Shown: positions 16,384 through 25,151, counted from the first letter of the stretch. The stretch is 44,704 nt of DNA from JBBSWA01 sp038046485 (GCA_038046485.1 JBBSWA010000075.1:1-44704); one strand, 5' to 3'. The notes: generated from the sequence alone by a model not told the origin. Numbers and translations are program-made.

Positions 16384-16400
16384 TTACCATTTGACTTTCC
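16384..16400. repeat. 17-bp direct repeat (right target duplication)
   Basis: An identical copy of 16230-16246. Read on the minus strand, it holds the last codons and TAA stop of aglB. Confidence 0.75.
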
Positions 16401-19338
16401 AGATGAGGATGCGGTCTCCGCCAATGGTGTTTTTATCGGAGAATTTTTCAAAGTGTGAAGTGTATCTTCCATCAAGATAAAAGAGTTTAGTGAAAAGAGA
16501 CTCTTTGAAGGTAGGGTCTAGAACCAGGACTCGATAGCCTCCTACAGTATCAAAGATCAACGCCATATTAACAGGGTTCGAGGCATTTAAAGAGATCTCT
16601 TTAAGTTGATCGCTGGCAACAATGAAGTGAGTTGGAGTGCCGCTGCCTTCTCCGATCTTAGCTCCATTGGCATAGGCGCCAATGGTGAGTTTCGCATCCC
16701 ATTCTTTTTTGCTGGATAGATTAACAACGAGTTTTTCAATGACCAGGTTTTGTCCATTTTGGGACCCTACATCCACATTCAAGGCGCATATAACTTCAGT
16801 AGTGGTGTTAGAGCAGCCTCGCCAGTTGGCCAGATAATTGGGCCAGGTACTGATCCATTGGTTGGCACTTCCTTCCGTATCAATGGATTGCACTTCATAG
16901 TAAATGGCTTCAGCTTTTTCTTTAGAAATGGAATATCGCTTCATTAAAACCTCTGTAGCTTCACTAAGGGGTTTATTTCGAATGGTAGTGTAAAAATAGG
17001 CTCGAGTAAAGTTCCAAAGGCCAAAGTGTCCCCAAACGCCGGCTTTTCCGACCATGTCTTCGCTCGTGATGAAATAGTCTTCAGGAGGAGTGCAGTGAGT
17101 ATAGTTGAGGATGGTGCTAATTTCTTCTTCTGTGTAACCTTTTCCTTGTAATGTTTTGTGAGCGGTTTCTTTGTCTTGTAAAATGACTTGATGGACTAAG
17201 GCATGGGAGAATTCAGTGTCCTGCAGTTTTTTATCAATAGATTCAAAGGCATTGTTGCTGCCACAGTCAAGCATGCGCAAGATGGCAACCGATTCTTTTT
17301 CATTTGGCGTGATCATGAGTTCGCCTAACCAATGGGCATTGGGGTGGTTTTGTGTCGCACCATCCAAGGTGACACGTCGATCGCCCCAGTATTTGAACCA
17401 GTGTCCAAAGTCCCACCAGGAGTTGATGATGGCATCCGGTGCTGACTTTTCTTTGATCTGGGTAAGGCTATCCACCCAGCCTTTATCAATAGTGGGGGTA
17501 AAGCTCAAGGCGCTGGCCCATCCTCGTTGAACAGGAGTGATGAGGAATAGGCAAAAAATGAGGAAGAAGATGAGCCGTGTCCAGAGTAATTTTTTGGGGG
17601 AGTCGGAAGCAAAGGAATGACTAAGAAGTTCAATGATACGCCCAAGGCATACTCCGAAAGCAACGGCAAAGGCAGGAAGGAAGATCAGTATAAACCGAAC
17701 GCCCTTGGTGGTGGCATAGGCTGTTCCAGCAAACCAAATGATGAGAATAATGGCTGCTTTCAAGTCAATTTTTTCCGGGTGGAAGAGGAGCATGAGGAGT
17801 CGGATGAAGATGGGAAGCATAAGAAGGACCATGTACCAGAAGATGGGTAGGCCCGTACCTTTATTGCTGACTAAGAAGAGGTAGAGAACCAGGCTGCCTC
17901 CAAGGAAGCAAAGGGTTTTGGTGTCAAACTCGCGAACAAGCAGGAGTAAAATGCCTAAGAGAGCGAGTATGAAATAGAGTTTAGCGCTATTCGCACTGTT
18001 GGTGTTGGTTCCGCTGTTGATGAGTTCGTTCACACTACCTGGGTTGAGTTCAGCAACTGTGGTGTAGACATTAGGCCATAAGCTGGGGTTAGCCGCATTT
18101 TTGATGGAACCAAAGTTGACTGGGGCTAAAGGATCATGAACAAATCGGGAAAAGTTAAGAGGGATAGTAACAAAAATCCCACAAACAATGATGAAGGTAA
18201 GAATAAATGTAAGTGCGTGGAGTAGATCCGCGTCTTTATAATGAATGAGACGCTTATGATAAACTGCTTCTCGAAGAATCAGATAGCCGGCATAGCCCAG
18301 GCTGGCAATGAGGATAAAATCAAAAATGTACCACCATCCTTGCCAAGAAAAGGCAAAGACGCCCATGAAGAGACCTGCTAAAGCCGTGAACAAGATGGTT
18401 TTTTGGTGGGTTTTAGCTTCGAAGGCTTCAAGGGCCATCCAAGTGACAAGAAGGGAGAGGGTGATACTCCAAATGTCATTGTCGCTACCGCTGGTTCGTG
18501 TGATGAATAAAGCATTCATGCTTAAGGTGATACCGGCAATAAACCCAGCATAGTCCCCTACCATACGTCGACCGATGAAGAAGGCAACAATCGTACAGAG
18601 AAGGGCTCCCCACCAAACAGTATAGTAAGAAGCAGTAAGAAGGGAGACATCATTGCTAAAAAAATTCATAATATAATAGGTGGATGCGATTAAATAAGGA
18701 TGTAAGGTGGGGTCGCTCTCACCGCCGAGGGGAGCGTAGATATAGTTGTCCCAGCACTTGCCATTTTTGATCTGGTCGCAATACATTCCTTTATTTACAA
18801 GGTTTTGTGCATATCGCAACCAGTAATAGCTGTCAAGGTCACCAAGGAACGTATAGGTTGTTCCTTTAGGTGTTTTTCCTTGGAAGGAAGCCTTGAAGTG
18901 TTCACTGACTTGTTGGGTTTGTTGTTCAATGAGGTTACCATTGTCTTTAAGGGCAGTTTGGAGTTGTTGCTCAACCAGCTCATTTTTGTTTGGGCTGGGG
19001 AGGTTGGGGAATTGCTTGTTGACGGAATCAGCAATGTTGTTACGAATGCTGCTTTGGATGGCATTTTGGGCCCAGGATTCAGTGGAGTGCAGGTCTTGGG
19101 CTTGATGCCTCACAACCCCGGTTAGGACCAAGGCAATCAGGAAGAGGATGATAAAGGTGCCTTTTTTGTAGTCCATATTTTTCAGGAAGGAAGGAGTTTT
19201 AGAGAAGTCAAGGGTTACTTCATCACCTTTTTCAGTAGAAGGGTGTTCTTTTTTTCTCTTAAACGGGTTGAATTTGCCCAGGTCAATTTCAACGGCATCT
19301 TCCGTTTTAGTCTCTGTTTTCTTAGATTTCTTACTCAA
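16384..19338 (-). CDS. aglB: STT3/AglB oligosaccharyltransferase
   Basis: A single-subunit oligosaccharyltransferase that moves lipid-linked glycan onto Asn-x-Ser/Thr of exported proteins at the outer membrane face. It has 984 residues: a charged N-terminal tail of about 55 residues, a TM helix, a first external loop with the acidic GDLDSYYWLRYA site, about 12 more TM helices, then the soluble domain containing the WWDFG signature (WWDxG) and DGAT. The C-terminal domain is globular. The cytoplasmic tail (KKSKKTETKTED) is longer than usual. A TATA-like box near 19371-19381 precedes it. It heads an operon with the GT-C-like gene, now separated by an inserted element. Confidence 0.93.
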   Translation of the reverse strand: MSKKSKKTETKTEDAVEIDLGKFNPFKRKKEHPSTEKGDEVTLDFSKTPSFLKNMDYKKGTFIILFLIALVLTGVVRHQAQDLHSTESWAQNAIQSSIRNNIADSVNKQFPNLPSPNKNELVEQQLQTALKDNGNLIEQQTQQVSEHFKASFQGKTPKGTTYTFLGDLDSYYWLRYAQNLVNKGMYCDQIKNGKCWDNYIYAPLGGESDPTLHPYLIASTYYIMNFFSNDVSLLTASYYTVWWGALLCTIVAFFIGRRMVGDYAGFIAGITLSMNALFITRTSGSDNDIWSITLSLLVTWMALEAFEAKTHQKTILFTALAGLFMGVFAFSWQGWWYIFDFILIASLGYAGYLILREAVYHKRLIHYKDADLLHALTFILTFIIVCGIFVTIPLNFSRFVHDPLAPVNFGSIKNAANPSLWPNVYTTVAELNPGSVNELINSGTNTNSANSAKLYFILALLGILLLLVREFDTKTLCFLGGSLVLYLFLVSNKGTGLPIFWYMVLLMLPIFIRLLMLLFHPEKIDLKAAIILIIWFAGTAYATTKGVRFILIFLPAFAVAFGVCLGRIIELLSHSFASDSPKKLLWTRLIFFLIFCLFLITPVQRGWASALSFTPTIDKGWVDSLTQIKEKSAPDAIINSWWDFGHWFKYWGDRRVTLDGATQNHPNAHWLGELMITPNEKESVAILRMLDCGSNNAFESIDKKLQDTEFSHALVHQVILQDKETAHKTLQGKGYTEEEISTILNYTHCTPPEDYFITSEDMVGKAGVWGHFGLWNFTRAYFYTTIRNKPLSEATEVLMKRYSISKEKAEAIYYEVQSIDTEGSANQWISTWPNYLANWRGCSNTTTEVICALNVDVGSQNGQNLVIEKLVVNLSSKKEWDAKLTIGAYANGAKIGEGSGTPTHFIVASDQLKEISLNASNPVNMALIFDTVGGYRVLVLDPTFKESLFTKLFYLDGRYTSHFEKFSDKNTIGGDRILIWKVKW

Positions 19339-19500
19339 GGCTTTCCCCCTAGAAGCTTCGAGACTGGGTTGTGTTTATATAGATTGTGGAGGGGTAAGGA
19401 AAATGGTTAGAGGACAGGTTCCGAACGGTTTCACAGGCAAAGCCAATTCTGCTACCATTCGCTCTGACAAAAGGTGGCGTTTATTTCGTCAAGGGCATAG

Positions 19501-19510
19501 TTATTTAAAA
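19501..19510 (+). promoter_or_regulatory. TATA box for the DUF2304 gene
   Basis: The box ttatttaaaa lies 22-31 nt before the ATG at 19532. Confidence 0.6.
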
Positions 19511-19531
19511 TAGTGCTGAATTATAGAGAAC

Positions 19532-19858
19532 ATGCAGCTCATTCAAGTCGTCATTGTCGTGTTTGCCGTATGGGCGCTTAGCCGTGCCTTTCTAAGGTAT
19601 AAAGATAAGAATCTTTCAGCAGGTGAATTGGTGTTTTGGTCAGTAATCTGGTTGCTTGTCATCTGCGTTGGTTTTTTGCCAGATACGCCTTCAGCCGTAG
19701 CAAAACTGTTAGGAATTGGTCGGCCCGTAGACGTTATTGTATACATCAGCCTGATGTTGCTCTTCTACTTGATCTTTCGCATCTATGTAAAGTTGGATCA
19801 AAACGAGCGTCAAATGACTGAAATGGTAAGAAAGGTGGCACTGGATAAAAAGAAGTAG
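19532..19858 (+). CDS. DUF2304 membrane protein
   Basis: A 108-residue protein with three hydrophobic segments (about 3-20, 35-52 and 68-86) and a charged C-terminal helix (KLDQNERQMTEMVRKVALDKK). The GELVFWSVIWLLV and LGIGRPVDVIVYISL patterns are typical of DUF2304. These proteins commonly neighbour GT2 dolichol-phosphate sugar synthases and may help membrane handling or flipping of the product. The next gene downstream is a GT2 with its own promoter. The exact role is unknown. Confidence 0.8.
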   Translation: MQLIQVVIVVFAVWALSRAFLRYKDKNLSAGELVFWSVIWLLVICVGFLPDTPSAVAKLLGIGRPVDVIVYISLMLLFYLIFRIYVKLDQNERQMTEMVRKVALDKKK

Positions 19859-19875
19859 TTTTCTATATAAACCTC

Positions 19876-19914
19876 TCAAGAACCGCCATTAAAATAATGA
19901 TTGGCGGTTCTTGA
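19876..19914. terminator. Perfect 13-bp inverted repeat after the DUF2304 gene
   Basis: The arms tcaagaaccgcca (19876-19888) and tggcggttcttga (19902-19914) pair perfectly around a 13-nt AT-rich loop. No long U-tract follows, so this may be a transcript 3' stabiliser or a protein-binding operator for the gene at 19978 rather than a terminator. An adjacent palindrome, tgacgtca (19915-19922), strengthens the operator option. Confidence 0.45.
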
Positions 19915-19947
19915 TGACGTCAGAATTACGTCGCGGAATTCAGAACG

Positions 19948-19955
19948 TTTAAAAA
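19948..19955 (+). promoter_or_regulatory. TATA box for the GT2 at 19978
   Basis: The box tttaaaaa lies 23-30 nt before the ATG at 19978 and downstream of the inverted repeats at 19876-19922. Confidence 0.55.
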
Positions 19956-19977
19956 GGTCTTTGTCGTTCTTCGTCGT

Positions 19978-20904
19978 ATGGATCTAAGCATCGTCATCCC
20001 AGTAAAGAATGAAGAGGAAAACCTAGAAACGCTCTATAAAGAGCTTTCTCAAACCATTGTAAAACTCGGTTCGTACGAGATCATCTTTGTGAACGACGGC
20101 TCAACGGATCATAGTTTAGAGATCTTAAAAAGAATACAAAAGAAGGACAGTCACGTAATCCTCATCCAGTTTCGCAAGAGTTTTGGTCAGACAGCTGCTA
20201 TGGATGCGGGTTTCAAGCAAGCACAAGGTAATGTGATCATCCCCCTGGATGCAGACTTGCAAAACGATCCAAAAGATATTCCCAAGTTGCTCACAAAATT
20301 AAAAGAAGGGTTTGATGTGGTCTCGGGTTGGCGAAAAAACAGGCAGGACTCAGCAGGCAAATCCATTTCATCTCACATCGCACATCTTTTGCGTCAATTA
20401 TTGATCAAGGAAGAAATTCATGATTCGGGCTGTACCTTAAAGGCTTACAAGAAGGAGTGTTTCAAAGACCTTAATCTATATGGGGAAATGCATCGCTATA
20501 TCCCTGCCATCTTGCGATTGAAAGGATTTAAGATTGGTGAAGTCATTGTGAATCATCGCCCGCGAAAAGCGGGAAAGACAAAATATGGCACCACACGATT
20601 GGTCAAAGGTTTCTTCGACCTGCTCTTCATCAAGTTCTGGAATGATTACAGTGTGCGTCCGATTCATTTCTTTGGAGGCTTGGGTTTATTCCAGTACTTA
20701 GTGGCCATCCTTATTTTCATCGAGCAGGTCTGGAAGGCCATTTACGTCGTTGGCAAGTTGGACTTGGGCCCATTGATGGTCCTCTCCGTTCTTTTGATCA
20801 TCACAGGTACCTTAACCATTATGTTTGGTTTCCTCGCCGAGATCATGATCCGAGAGTATTACAAGGATCGTGTGCCGTACAGCATTGAGGAAGTGTATAA
20901 GTAA
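19978..20904 (+). CDS. GT2 polyprenyl/dolichol-phosphate glycosyltransferase with C-terminal TM helices
   Basis: A 308-residue member of the GtrB/ArnC/DPM1-like group. The N-terminal GT-A domain has IVIPVKNEEENL, FVNDGSTDHS, QFRKSFGQTAAMDAGF and the metal site PLDADLQNDP. The RKAGKTKYG motif lies before the membrane part. Two TM segments follow (about 225-247 and 262-290). It transfers a sugar from a nucleotide donor to a polyprenyl phosphate. The DUF2304 neighbour and nearby aglB place it in surface glycan assembly. The sugar is unknown. Confidence 0.9.
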   Translation: MDLSIVIPVKNEEENLETLYKELSQTIVKLGSYEIIFVNDGSTDHSLEILKRIQKKDSHVILIQFRKSFGQTAAMDAGFKQAQGNVIIPLDADLQNDPKDIPKLLTKLKEGFDVVSGWRKNRQDSAGKSISSHIAHLLRQLLIKEEIHDSGCTLKAYKKECFKDLNLYGEMHRYIPAILRLKGFKIGEVIVNHRPRKAGKTKYGTTRLVKGFFDLLFIKFWNDYSVRPIHFFGGLGLFQYLVAILIFIEQVWKAIYVVGKLDLGPLMVLSVLLIITGTLTIMFGFLAEIMIREYYKDRVPYSIEEVYK

Positions 20905-20915
20905 TACGAATCAAA

Positions 20916-21599
20916 ATGCCAACATCTTTGGATGCATATATAGAAGCGCATAGTCGTCCGAATGGAGATATGGCACACTATAGGGCTCAGCAGGCGCCGG
21001 TGTCACTTCGCCTTTGTTCTTGGATTTTTCCGGAGGGTAACTGCGAAGAGTCTTTAGATCGTGGAAGTCGCTGGGTAGAAAACATCACTGCACAAGATGT
21101 TTGTAGGTGGGTCGCTCACACGAACGATCTTTTCAGATACTTGAGCAAAGGGTCTTTTTCACTTGTCTTAGAGGAGATCACGACACATCCACTGGAGCTT
21201 CCGATCGACTTTGCAGATTTTAAGGAGTTTCTGAAAGGTCGTCCAGCTTTGCTGTCCGGCACAGGATTTAATGTAGTGGTTGGCGTGGATGAATTAAGGA
21301 TGTCTCAAAGACGAAAGGGTTCTTATTTAGGTAAAGGCCTTGTCTTTGTGAATTATACAGCTTTTCACGAAGGTGAAATTGTTTTTCCCCATCCAGGTTA
21401 CGATATGACTGGGATGCATGAGATCATGCATGGCCTGATTGGGTTTGATCATTGTCAATCACAGAATTGTCTAATGGAGGGTGCAAGGGACGTGTTAGGC
21501 GTTGAGGACATGCCCCGCAACGACGCACTGCGTTTGTGTAAGGAAGACCGAGAAGCATTAGGTTGGCCGTATAAAAAGCCTTTGAGATTCTGGCCGTAA
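20916..21599 (+). CDS. Archaemetzincin-like zinc protease with altered spacing
   Basis: A 227-residue putative metalloprotease. The zinc motif HEIMH lies at about residue 168, followed by GLIGFDHCQSQNCLM. The GxxHCx4CxM part matches archaemetzincins, but there is one extra residue between HExxH and the Gly, so the motif reads HExxHx3GxxH. An Asp one residue earlier (position 11 of the motif) could be an alternative ligand. The distal CxxC of archaemetzincins is not visible; a lone Cys occurs in LRLCKED. No signal peptide is seen, so it is probably cytoplasmic. It lies 11 nt after the GT2 gene, likely in the same transcript. Substrate unknown. Confidence 0.7.
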   Translation: MPTSLDAYIEAHSRPNGDMAHYRAQQAPVSLRLCSWIFPEGNCEESLDRGSRWVENITAQDVCRWVAHTNDLFRYLSKGSFSLVLEEITTHPLELPIDFADFKEFLKGRPALLSGTGFNVVVGVDELRMSQRRKGSYLGKGLVFVNYTAFHEGEIVFPHPGYDMTGMHEIMHGLIGFDHCQSQNCLMEGARDVLGVEDMPRNDALRLCKEDREALGWPYKKPLRFWP

Positions 21600-21600
21600 G

Positions 21601-22515
21601 TTATTTTATCTTCATCTCTTTCTTGCTTTTCCAGAAGAAGTATCCAACAGAAGCAAAGGTAATAACTGGGCTGCCCCAGCTGGGCACAGGGTGGCCGAAT
21701 GCTTCGAGCAGCATAATGCCTCCCAAGAACAAGATACTATACATGGCACCATTTTTAAGATATTTATACTTCTTGATGCGCTGGATATTCCCAACCGTGA
21801 GTTGTCGAACGACAATGGCGCCAAGGCCATTTCCAATAAGGATCAGCGGCACAGATAAAGTAAAGGCAAACGCGCCCAATACTCCATCGATGGAAAACGT
21901 TGCGTCAATGACTTCTAAATATAGGATCTTACTAATATCGCTTTTAGTTTTATCAAGGAGAGTGGATTCTTGTTGTTCAGCGTATTGTTTGAAGCCGTGT
22001 GTGATGAAAAACGCCGTTGAGCCAATGACGGCTCCGAATGCCATAAGGGGGTTTTGTTTTAAGCCGAACCAGACAATTGCGGCAAGTAGGATGGAGACGA
22101 TGGCGTAGAACCAAGCGCCTTGTTTATGGAAGAAGGGTTCATGGCGCAGTCCATAATTTTTGGGTTCAATAAAAAGCCAGTGGAAGAACAAGAAAATCAA
22201 GAACACTCCTCCGCCGGCTAAAAGAATGGGCGCAGAACTTTTAATGGCGGCGTGTACACTCGGATCATTACTAAATGTGGCAGTAAGCGCTCCGATAAGC
22301 CCCAGTGAGGGGGTAGTACCTCAAACAATCAGCCAAGGCAGTAACCCACGAACGACAAAGACAGCAAAAAGAATGCCCCACACCAGGAACCAACGCCGCG
22401 CCTTTTTTTGCATGGTATTCAAAACTTCTGCATTAATGATCGCATTGTCAATGCTGCTAATGGTTTCAAAGAGGCAAAGTCCAATGACGGTTAAAATTAA
22501 GGAGAGAAGTTCCAT
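21601..22515 (-). pseudogene. DUF475/TerC-like membrane protein with an in-frame TGA
   Basis: One reading frame of about 304 residues interrupted by TGA at 22321-22323. The N-terminal part (ISSIDNAIINAEVLNT ... LLPWLIV) and the C-terminal part (GTTPSLGLIGALTATF ... FHWLFIEPKNYG) are in the same frame and both look intact, including DATFSIDGVLGAFAFT. The stop falls where a Trp codon TGG would be plausible. These are multi-pass inner-membrane proteins related to TerC, probably metal-ion transporters. TGA is a normal stop elsewhere here (purL, purQ, sppA, mazG), so genetic-code reassignment is not supported. Mutation, sequencing error or read-through remain possible. A minus-strand TATA box at 22539-22546 precedes the ATG. 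Confidence 0.75.
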
Positions 22516-22538
22516 AAACTGGGGTGAGCTGCTTGAGG

Positions 22539-22557
22539 GTTATAAAGCTTTTTAAAG
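22539..22557. promoter_or_regulatory. Divergent promoter pair
   Basis: The minus-strand box gttataaag (22539-22546) lies 24-31 nt from the ATG at 22515. The plus-strand box ttttaaag (22550-22557) lies 23-30 nt from the ATG at 22580. The two boxes nearly touch, so transcription in the two directions may compete. Confidence 0.6.
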
Positions 22558-22579
22558 TCGGTGGGTATCGCTAGGGGGT

Positions 22580-23644
22580 ATGAAAACAAAACTTTTATCA
22601 TACCTTGTTTGTCCAAACTGTGGAGGAAATCTAAAGCTAGAAGTCTTAAAAAAGGATCTTTCTGAAGTGATCGAGGGCTTATTGAAATGTGCCTGTAAAG
22701 AAGTATTTCCCATCATTCAAGGAGTACCTCGGCTTCTTTTAGAGCCCTTGCGTTCAAGAGTCATTGAAGAGCAGCATCCAGAATTTTTCAGGCAGCATCT
22801 CAATCTTCGTGCCACTCATTCATTAGACGCACTTAGCAAGAAGAAATTAAACACCAGTGTTCGCTTTGGTTATGAGTGGCAGCGCTTTTCCAAGCTAGAG
22901 AAAGAATACGAAGAGCAGTTCTTGGATTGGATTTATCCAATAAAAAACCCTTTTTTCAAGAACAAGGTTGTTTTAGATGCGGGCTGTGGGATGGCTCGAC
23001 ACTTGTTCTGTGCAGCAAAGTTCGGTGCAAAAGAAGCCATTGGGGTAGACTTGGGTCCTAGTGTGGATGTGGCCTATCAAAACATCAAACATCTTCATAA
23101 TGCTCATGTTGTCCAAGCCGATATTTATCATCTACCCTTCAAGGATTCATTCGACTATGCGTATTCCATTGGAGTCTTGCATCATCTCCCCGCTCCAGAA
23201 GAGGGGTTTAAGAGTGTGTTAAGTAAAGTAAAGAAAAAGGGTTCGATCAGCATCTGGGTGTATGGACAAGAGGGCAACGGACTTTTACAGATAGTCGATC
23301 CAATTCGTCGTTTTCTTTTCTCCAAGCTTCCATTAGGGTTGAATCAAGCTTTGTCGTTTGTGTTCACCCTTCCGATCTATCCGTTGATTCAATATGTGTA
23401 TAGGCCACTAAACAATCAAAAGAGGAGTATCTGTGCTGTTTTGCCACAGAATGATTTTATGTATTATCTATCCAAGTTTCCGTTTCATGTCGTGCATTCG
23501 ATTATTTTCGATCAAATGTTAGCCCCCATCGCTTTTTACTTGAAAAAAAGCGAGGTAAACGCTTGGTTCACAAGGGAAAAATTGAAAAAGGTGAATATCT
23601 CATGGAGGAACAAGAACAGTTGGAGAGGGTATGGTGAAAAGTAA
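22580..23644 (+). CDS. Methyltransferase with N-terminal Trm112-like zinc domain
   Basis: A 354-residue protein. Residues 1-60 form a Trm112-like Cys-rich domain (VCPNCGG ... CACKEVFPII and GVPRLL). A class I methyltransferase follows with VLDAGCGMARHLFCAA, IGVDLGPSVDVAY, the acidic ADIYHLPF and YSIGVLHHLP. The C-terminal about 110 residues are hydrophobic and basic, suggesting membrane association. The downstream GT-C gene overlaps by 14 nt, so the pair is probably co-translated and acts on a membrane-bound glycan or lipid. Substrate unknown. Confidence 0.85.
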   Translation: MKTKLLSYLVCPNCGGNLKLEVLKKDLSEVIEGLLKCACKEVFPIIQGVPRLLLEPLRSRVIEEQHPEFFRQHLNLRATHSLDALSKKKLNTSVRFGYEWQRFSKLEKEYEEQFLDWIYPIKNPFFKNKVVLDAGCGMARHLFCAAKFGAKEAIGVDLGPSVDVAYQNIKHLHNAHVVQADIYHLPFKDSFDYAYSIGVLHHLPAPEEGFKSVLSKVKKKGSISIWVYGQEGNGLLQIVDPIRRFLFSKLPLGLNQALSFVFTLPIYPLIQYVYRPLNNQKRSICAVLPQNDFMYYLSKFPFHVVHSIIFDQMLAPIAFYLKKSEVNAWFTREKLKKVNISWRNKNSWRGYGEK

Positions 23645-24776
23645 GCCTTTGTGGAAAAAGCGAGGGATTTGGTTCATTCTTGCCACATTGCTAAGCAGTG
23701 CACTTTATTTCGGGGTGCCTATCATCTGGCACAATGGAATGTCAGACAGCGTGATCTATTCTGCGAATGTGGACTATTTTAAAGGTAATGTGCAAACATT
23801 CAATCAATATGCAATCAGTTCACCTGGTTTTGGTGCAAGACCTTTGTGGCCGTTCATGGCCTGGCCTTTAAGTTACTTCATTTCAAATTATATGGCATTG
23901 TCGTTCATAAATGTTTTATTGGGTCTCGCCACAGTTTTCATCTTATATGCCTTAGCCGCGCACCTTTATGGTGAGAAGACAGGTTTCTTGGCTGGGTTAC
24001 TCTACGCCGCAAGTCTAGTTCCCATCGCATATTCGTCTAGGCCATTGACTGAGGCAGGTTCATACTTCTTTCTTATTTTACTCATCTACTATGTAGAAGT
24101 GCGTGTCAAGCAATACCGTTTCAAGGAGTTGGGCTGGTTAAGTCTTTTGTTGGCTTTGGCTTTACTACATAAAGAAAGTGCTTTGTTTCTGTTATTGTAC
24201 TTAGCTTTAGACATTGGATATCGTTGGAACCTCTCCATTGCAATAAAGAAGGGTTTGGCGGTGGTGGTTTCATTCGGCATCGCATTAATCCCTGTTTTCG
24301 TTTGGAAGTGCTTCACAGGGACGAGTTGGTTCAGAACCCGCGGTGATCGAATCAATCGAGAGACATTAACTTGGGCAGGTATCCCTGCATTGTTGTTTCG
24401 TTCCTTCATCACATTCCACATGGGTTGGTTGTTTGCAGTCTATGGAATCATAAAAGATAAAGATAAGCATCGCAGAGTCTTTTATACAAAATGCTTCATG
24501 GCTTTGACTCCAATTATATTATACGCTTGGCTTCTAGCCCCTCCCTTTTCGCCCAGGTTTGCGCATTTCCTTTTTCCGTTGGTCATTCCAGCCTTTGCTT
24601 TCGGCGTACAAAGGTTTGTGAAGGATCGCAAGCTTTCAAGTAAATGGCTTTGGGGAATCGTCCTAATTTATTATCTCATTTCCTACTTTGGAGCAAGTCT
24701 CTTTCCCAGTAGCGATGTAAACAAGGACACAAATTTGCTACAAGTGGTTTGGGAAGAGGTTATGCGTAAATTCTAG
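23631..24776 (+). CDS. GT-C family membrane glycosyltransferase (PMT/ArnT-like)
   Basis: A 381-residue protein with roughly 9-10 TM helices. The first external loop has the acidic/aromatic NGMSDSVIYSANVDYF region, and SSRPLTEAGSYFF after TM4 resembles the conserved GT39/GT83 loop (RPLxE). Such enzymes use polyprenyl-phosphate sugars outside the membrane, matching the DPM-like synthases nearby. The short length, without a C-terminal globular domain, fits small archaeal GT-C proteins. It overlaps the methyltransferase gene upstream, and its stop overlaps the convergent aIF1A stop by 4 bp. Confidence 0.8.
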   Translation: MVKSKPLWKKRGIWFILATLLSSALYFGVPIIWHNGMSDSVIYSANVDYFKGNVQTFNQYAISSPGFGARPLWPFMAWPLSYFISNYMALSFINVLLGLATVFILYALAAHLYGEKTGFLAGLLYAASLVPIAYSSRPLTEAGSYFFLILLIYYVEVRVKQYRFKELGWLSLLLALALLHKESALFLLLYLALDIGYRWNLSIAIKKGLAVVVSFGIALIPVFVWKCFTGTSWFRTRGDRINRETLTWAGIPALLFRSFITFHMGWLFAVYGIIKDKDKHRRVFYTKCFMALTPIILYAWLLAPPFSPRFAHFLFPLVIPAFAFGVQRFVKDRKLSSKWLWGIVLIYYLISYFGASLFPSSDVNKDTNLLQVVWEEVMRKF

Positions 24777-25120
24777 AATTCTCCGTTTTCTTCCAATTTA
24801 TCTAAGTGTCCATTTCGGTGCAGCCATTGGACTTGGGTAGGTTTGTACTTAAACACAACATCTCCCTTGTCGTCTCCGCCAAACTCCCAGGGTTCAACCA
24901 GTAAAATGTCGCCTTCACGTACCCAGAGTTTTCGTTTGAGTCTGCCGGGAATGCGGCAAACACGGGTATGGCTGTCCAGACAGCGTACTTTACACCGGCT
25001 CCCGCCAAGGCGTTGTTCAAGGATACCTAAAGTCTGATCTCCTTTAGGAAGTTTAACTCTTCGAATCTCTTCCTGCTCAACTTCAAGCCTGGCTTGTTCC
25101 TCTTTTTCTTTTCGACCCAT
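24773..25120 (-). CDS. eif1A: Translation initiation factor aIF1A
   Basis: A 115-residue OB-fold (S1-like) initiation factor that binds the ribosomal A site and assists scanning and start selection. The basic N-terminal tail (GRKEKEEQ), KLPKGDQTLGILEQRLGG, HTRVCRIPGRLKRKLWVREGD (start of the strand) and the acidic or glycine-rich end match archaeal IF1A. I start at the internal ATG at 25120 rather than an upstream in-frame ATG. A TATA box (25143-25151) lies 23-31 nt before it, so the upstream extension would be in the promoter. Confidence 0.92.
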   Translation of the reverse strand: MGRKEKEEQARLEVEQEEIRRVKLPKGDQTLGILEQRLGGSRCKVRCLDSHTRVCRIPGRLKRKLWVREGDILLVEPWEFGGDDKGDVVFKYKPTQVQWLHRNGHLDKLEENGEF

Positions 25121-25142
25121 GAAGTTCTGTAAGGCTAGTGGC

Positions 25143-25151
25143 TTTATATAC
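25143..25151 (-). promoter_or_regulatory. TATA box fixing the aIF1A start
   Basis: A minus-strand TATA box (gtatataaa) 23-31 nt before the ATG at 25120. It lies inside the longer possible ORF and so argues against its upstream start. Confidence 0.65.

Noticed and set aside
22321..22323. TGA recoded as tryptophan or selenocysteine
   Set aside because: TGA ends purL, purQ, the SppA-like gene and the MazG-like gene normally. No SECIS-like structure was recognised, and Cys or Sec is not expected at this position.
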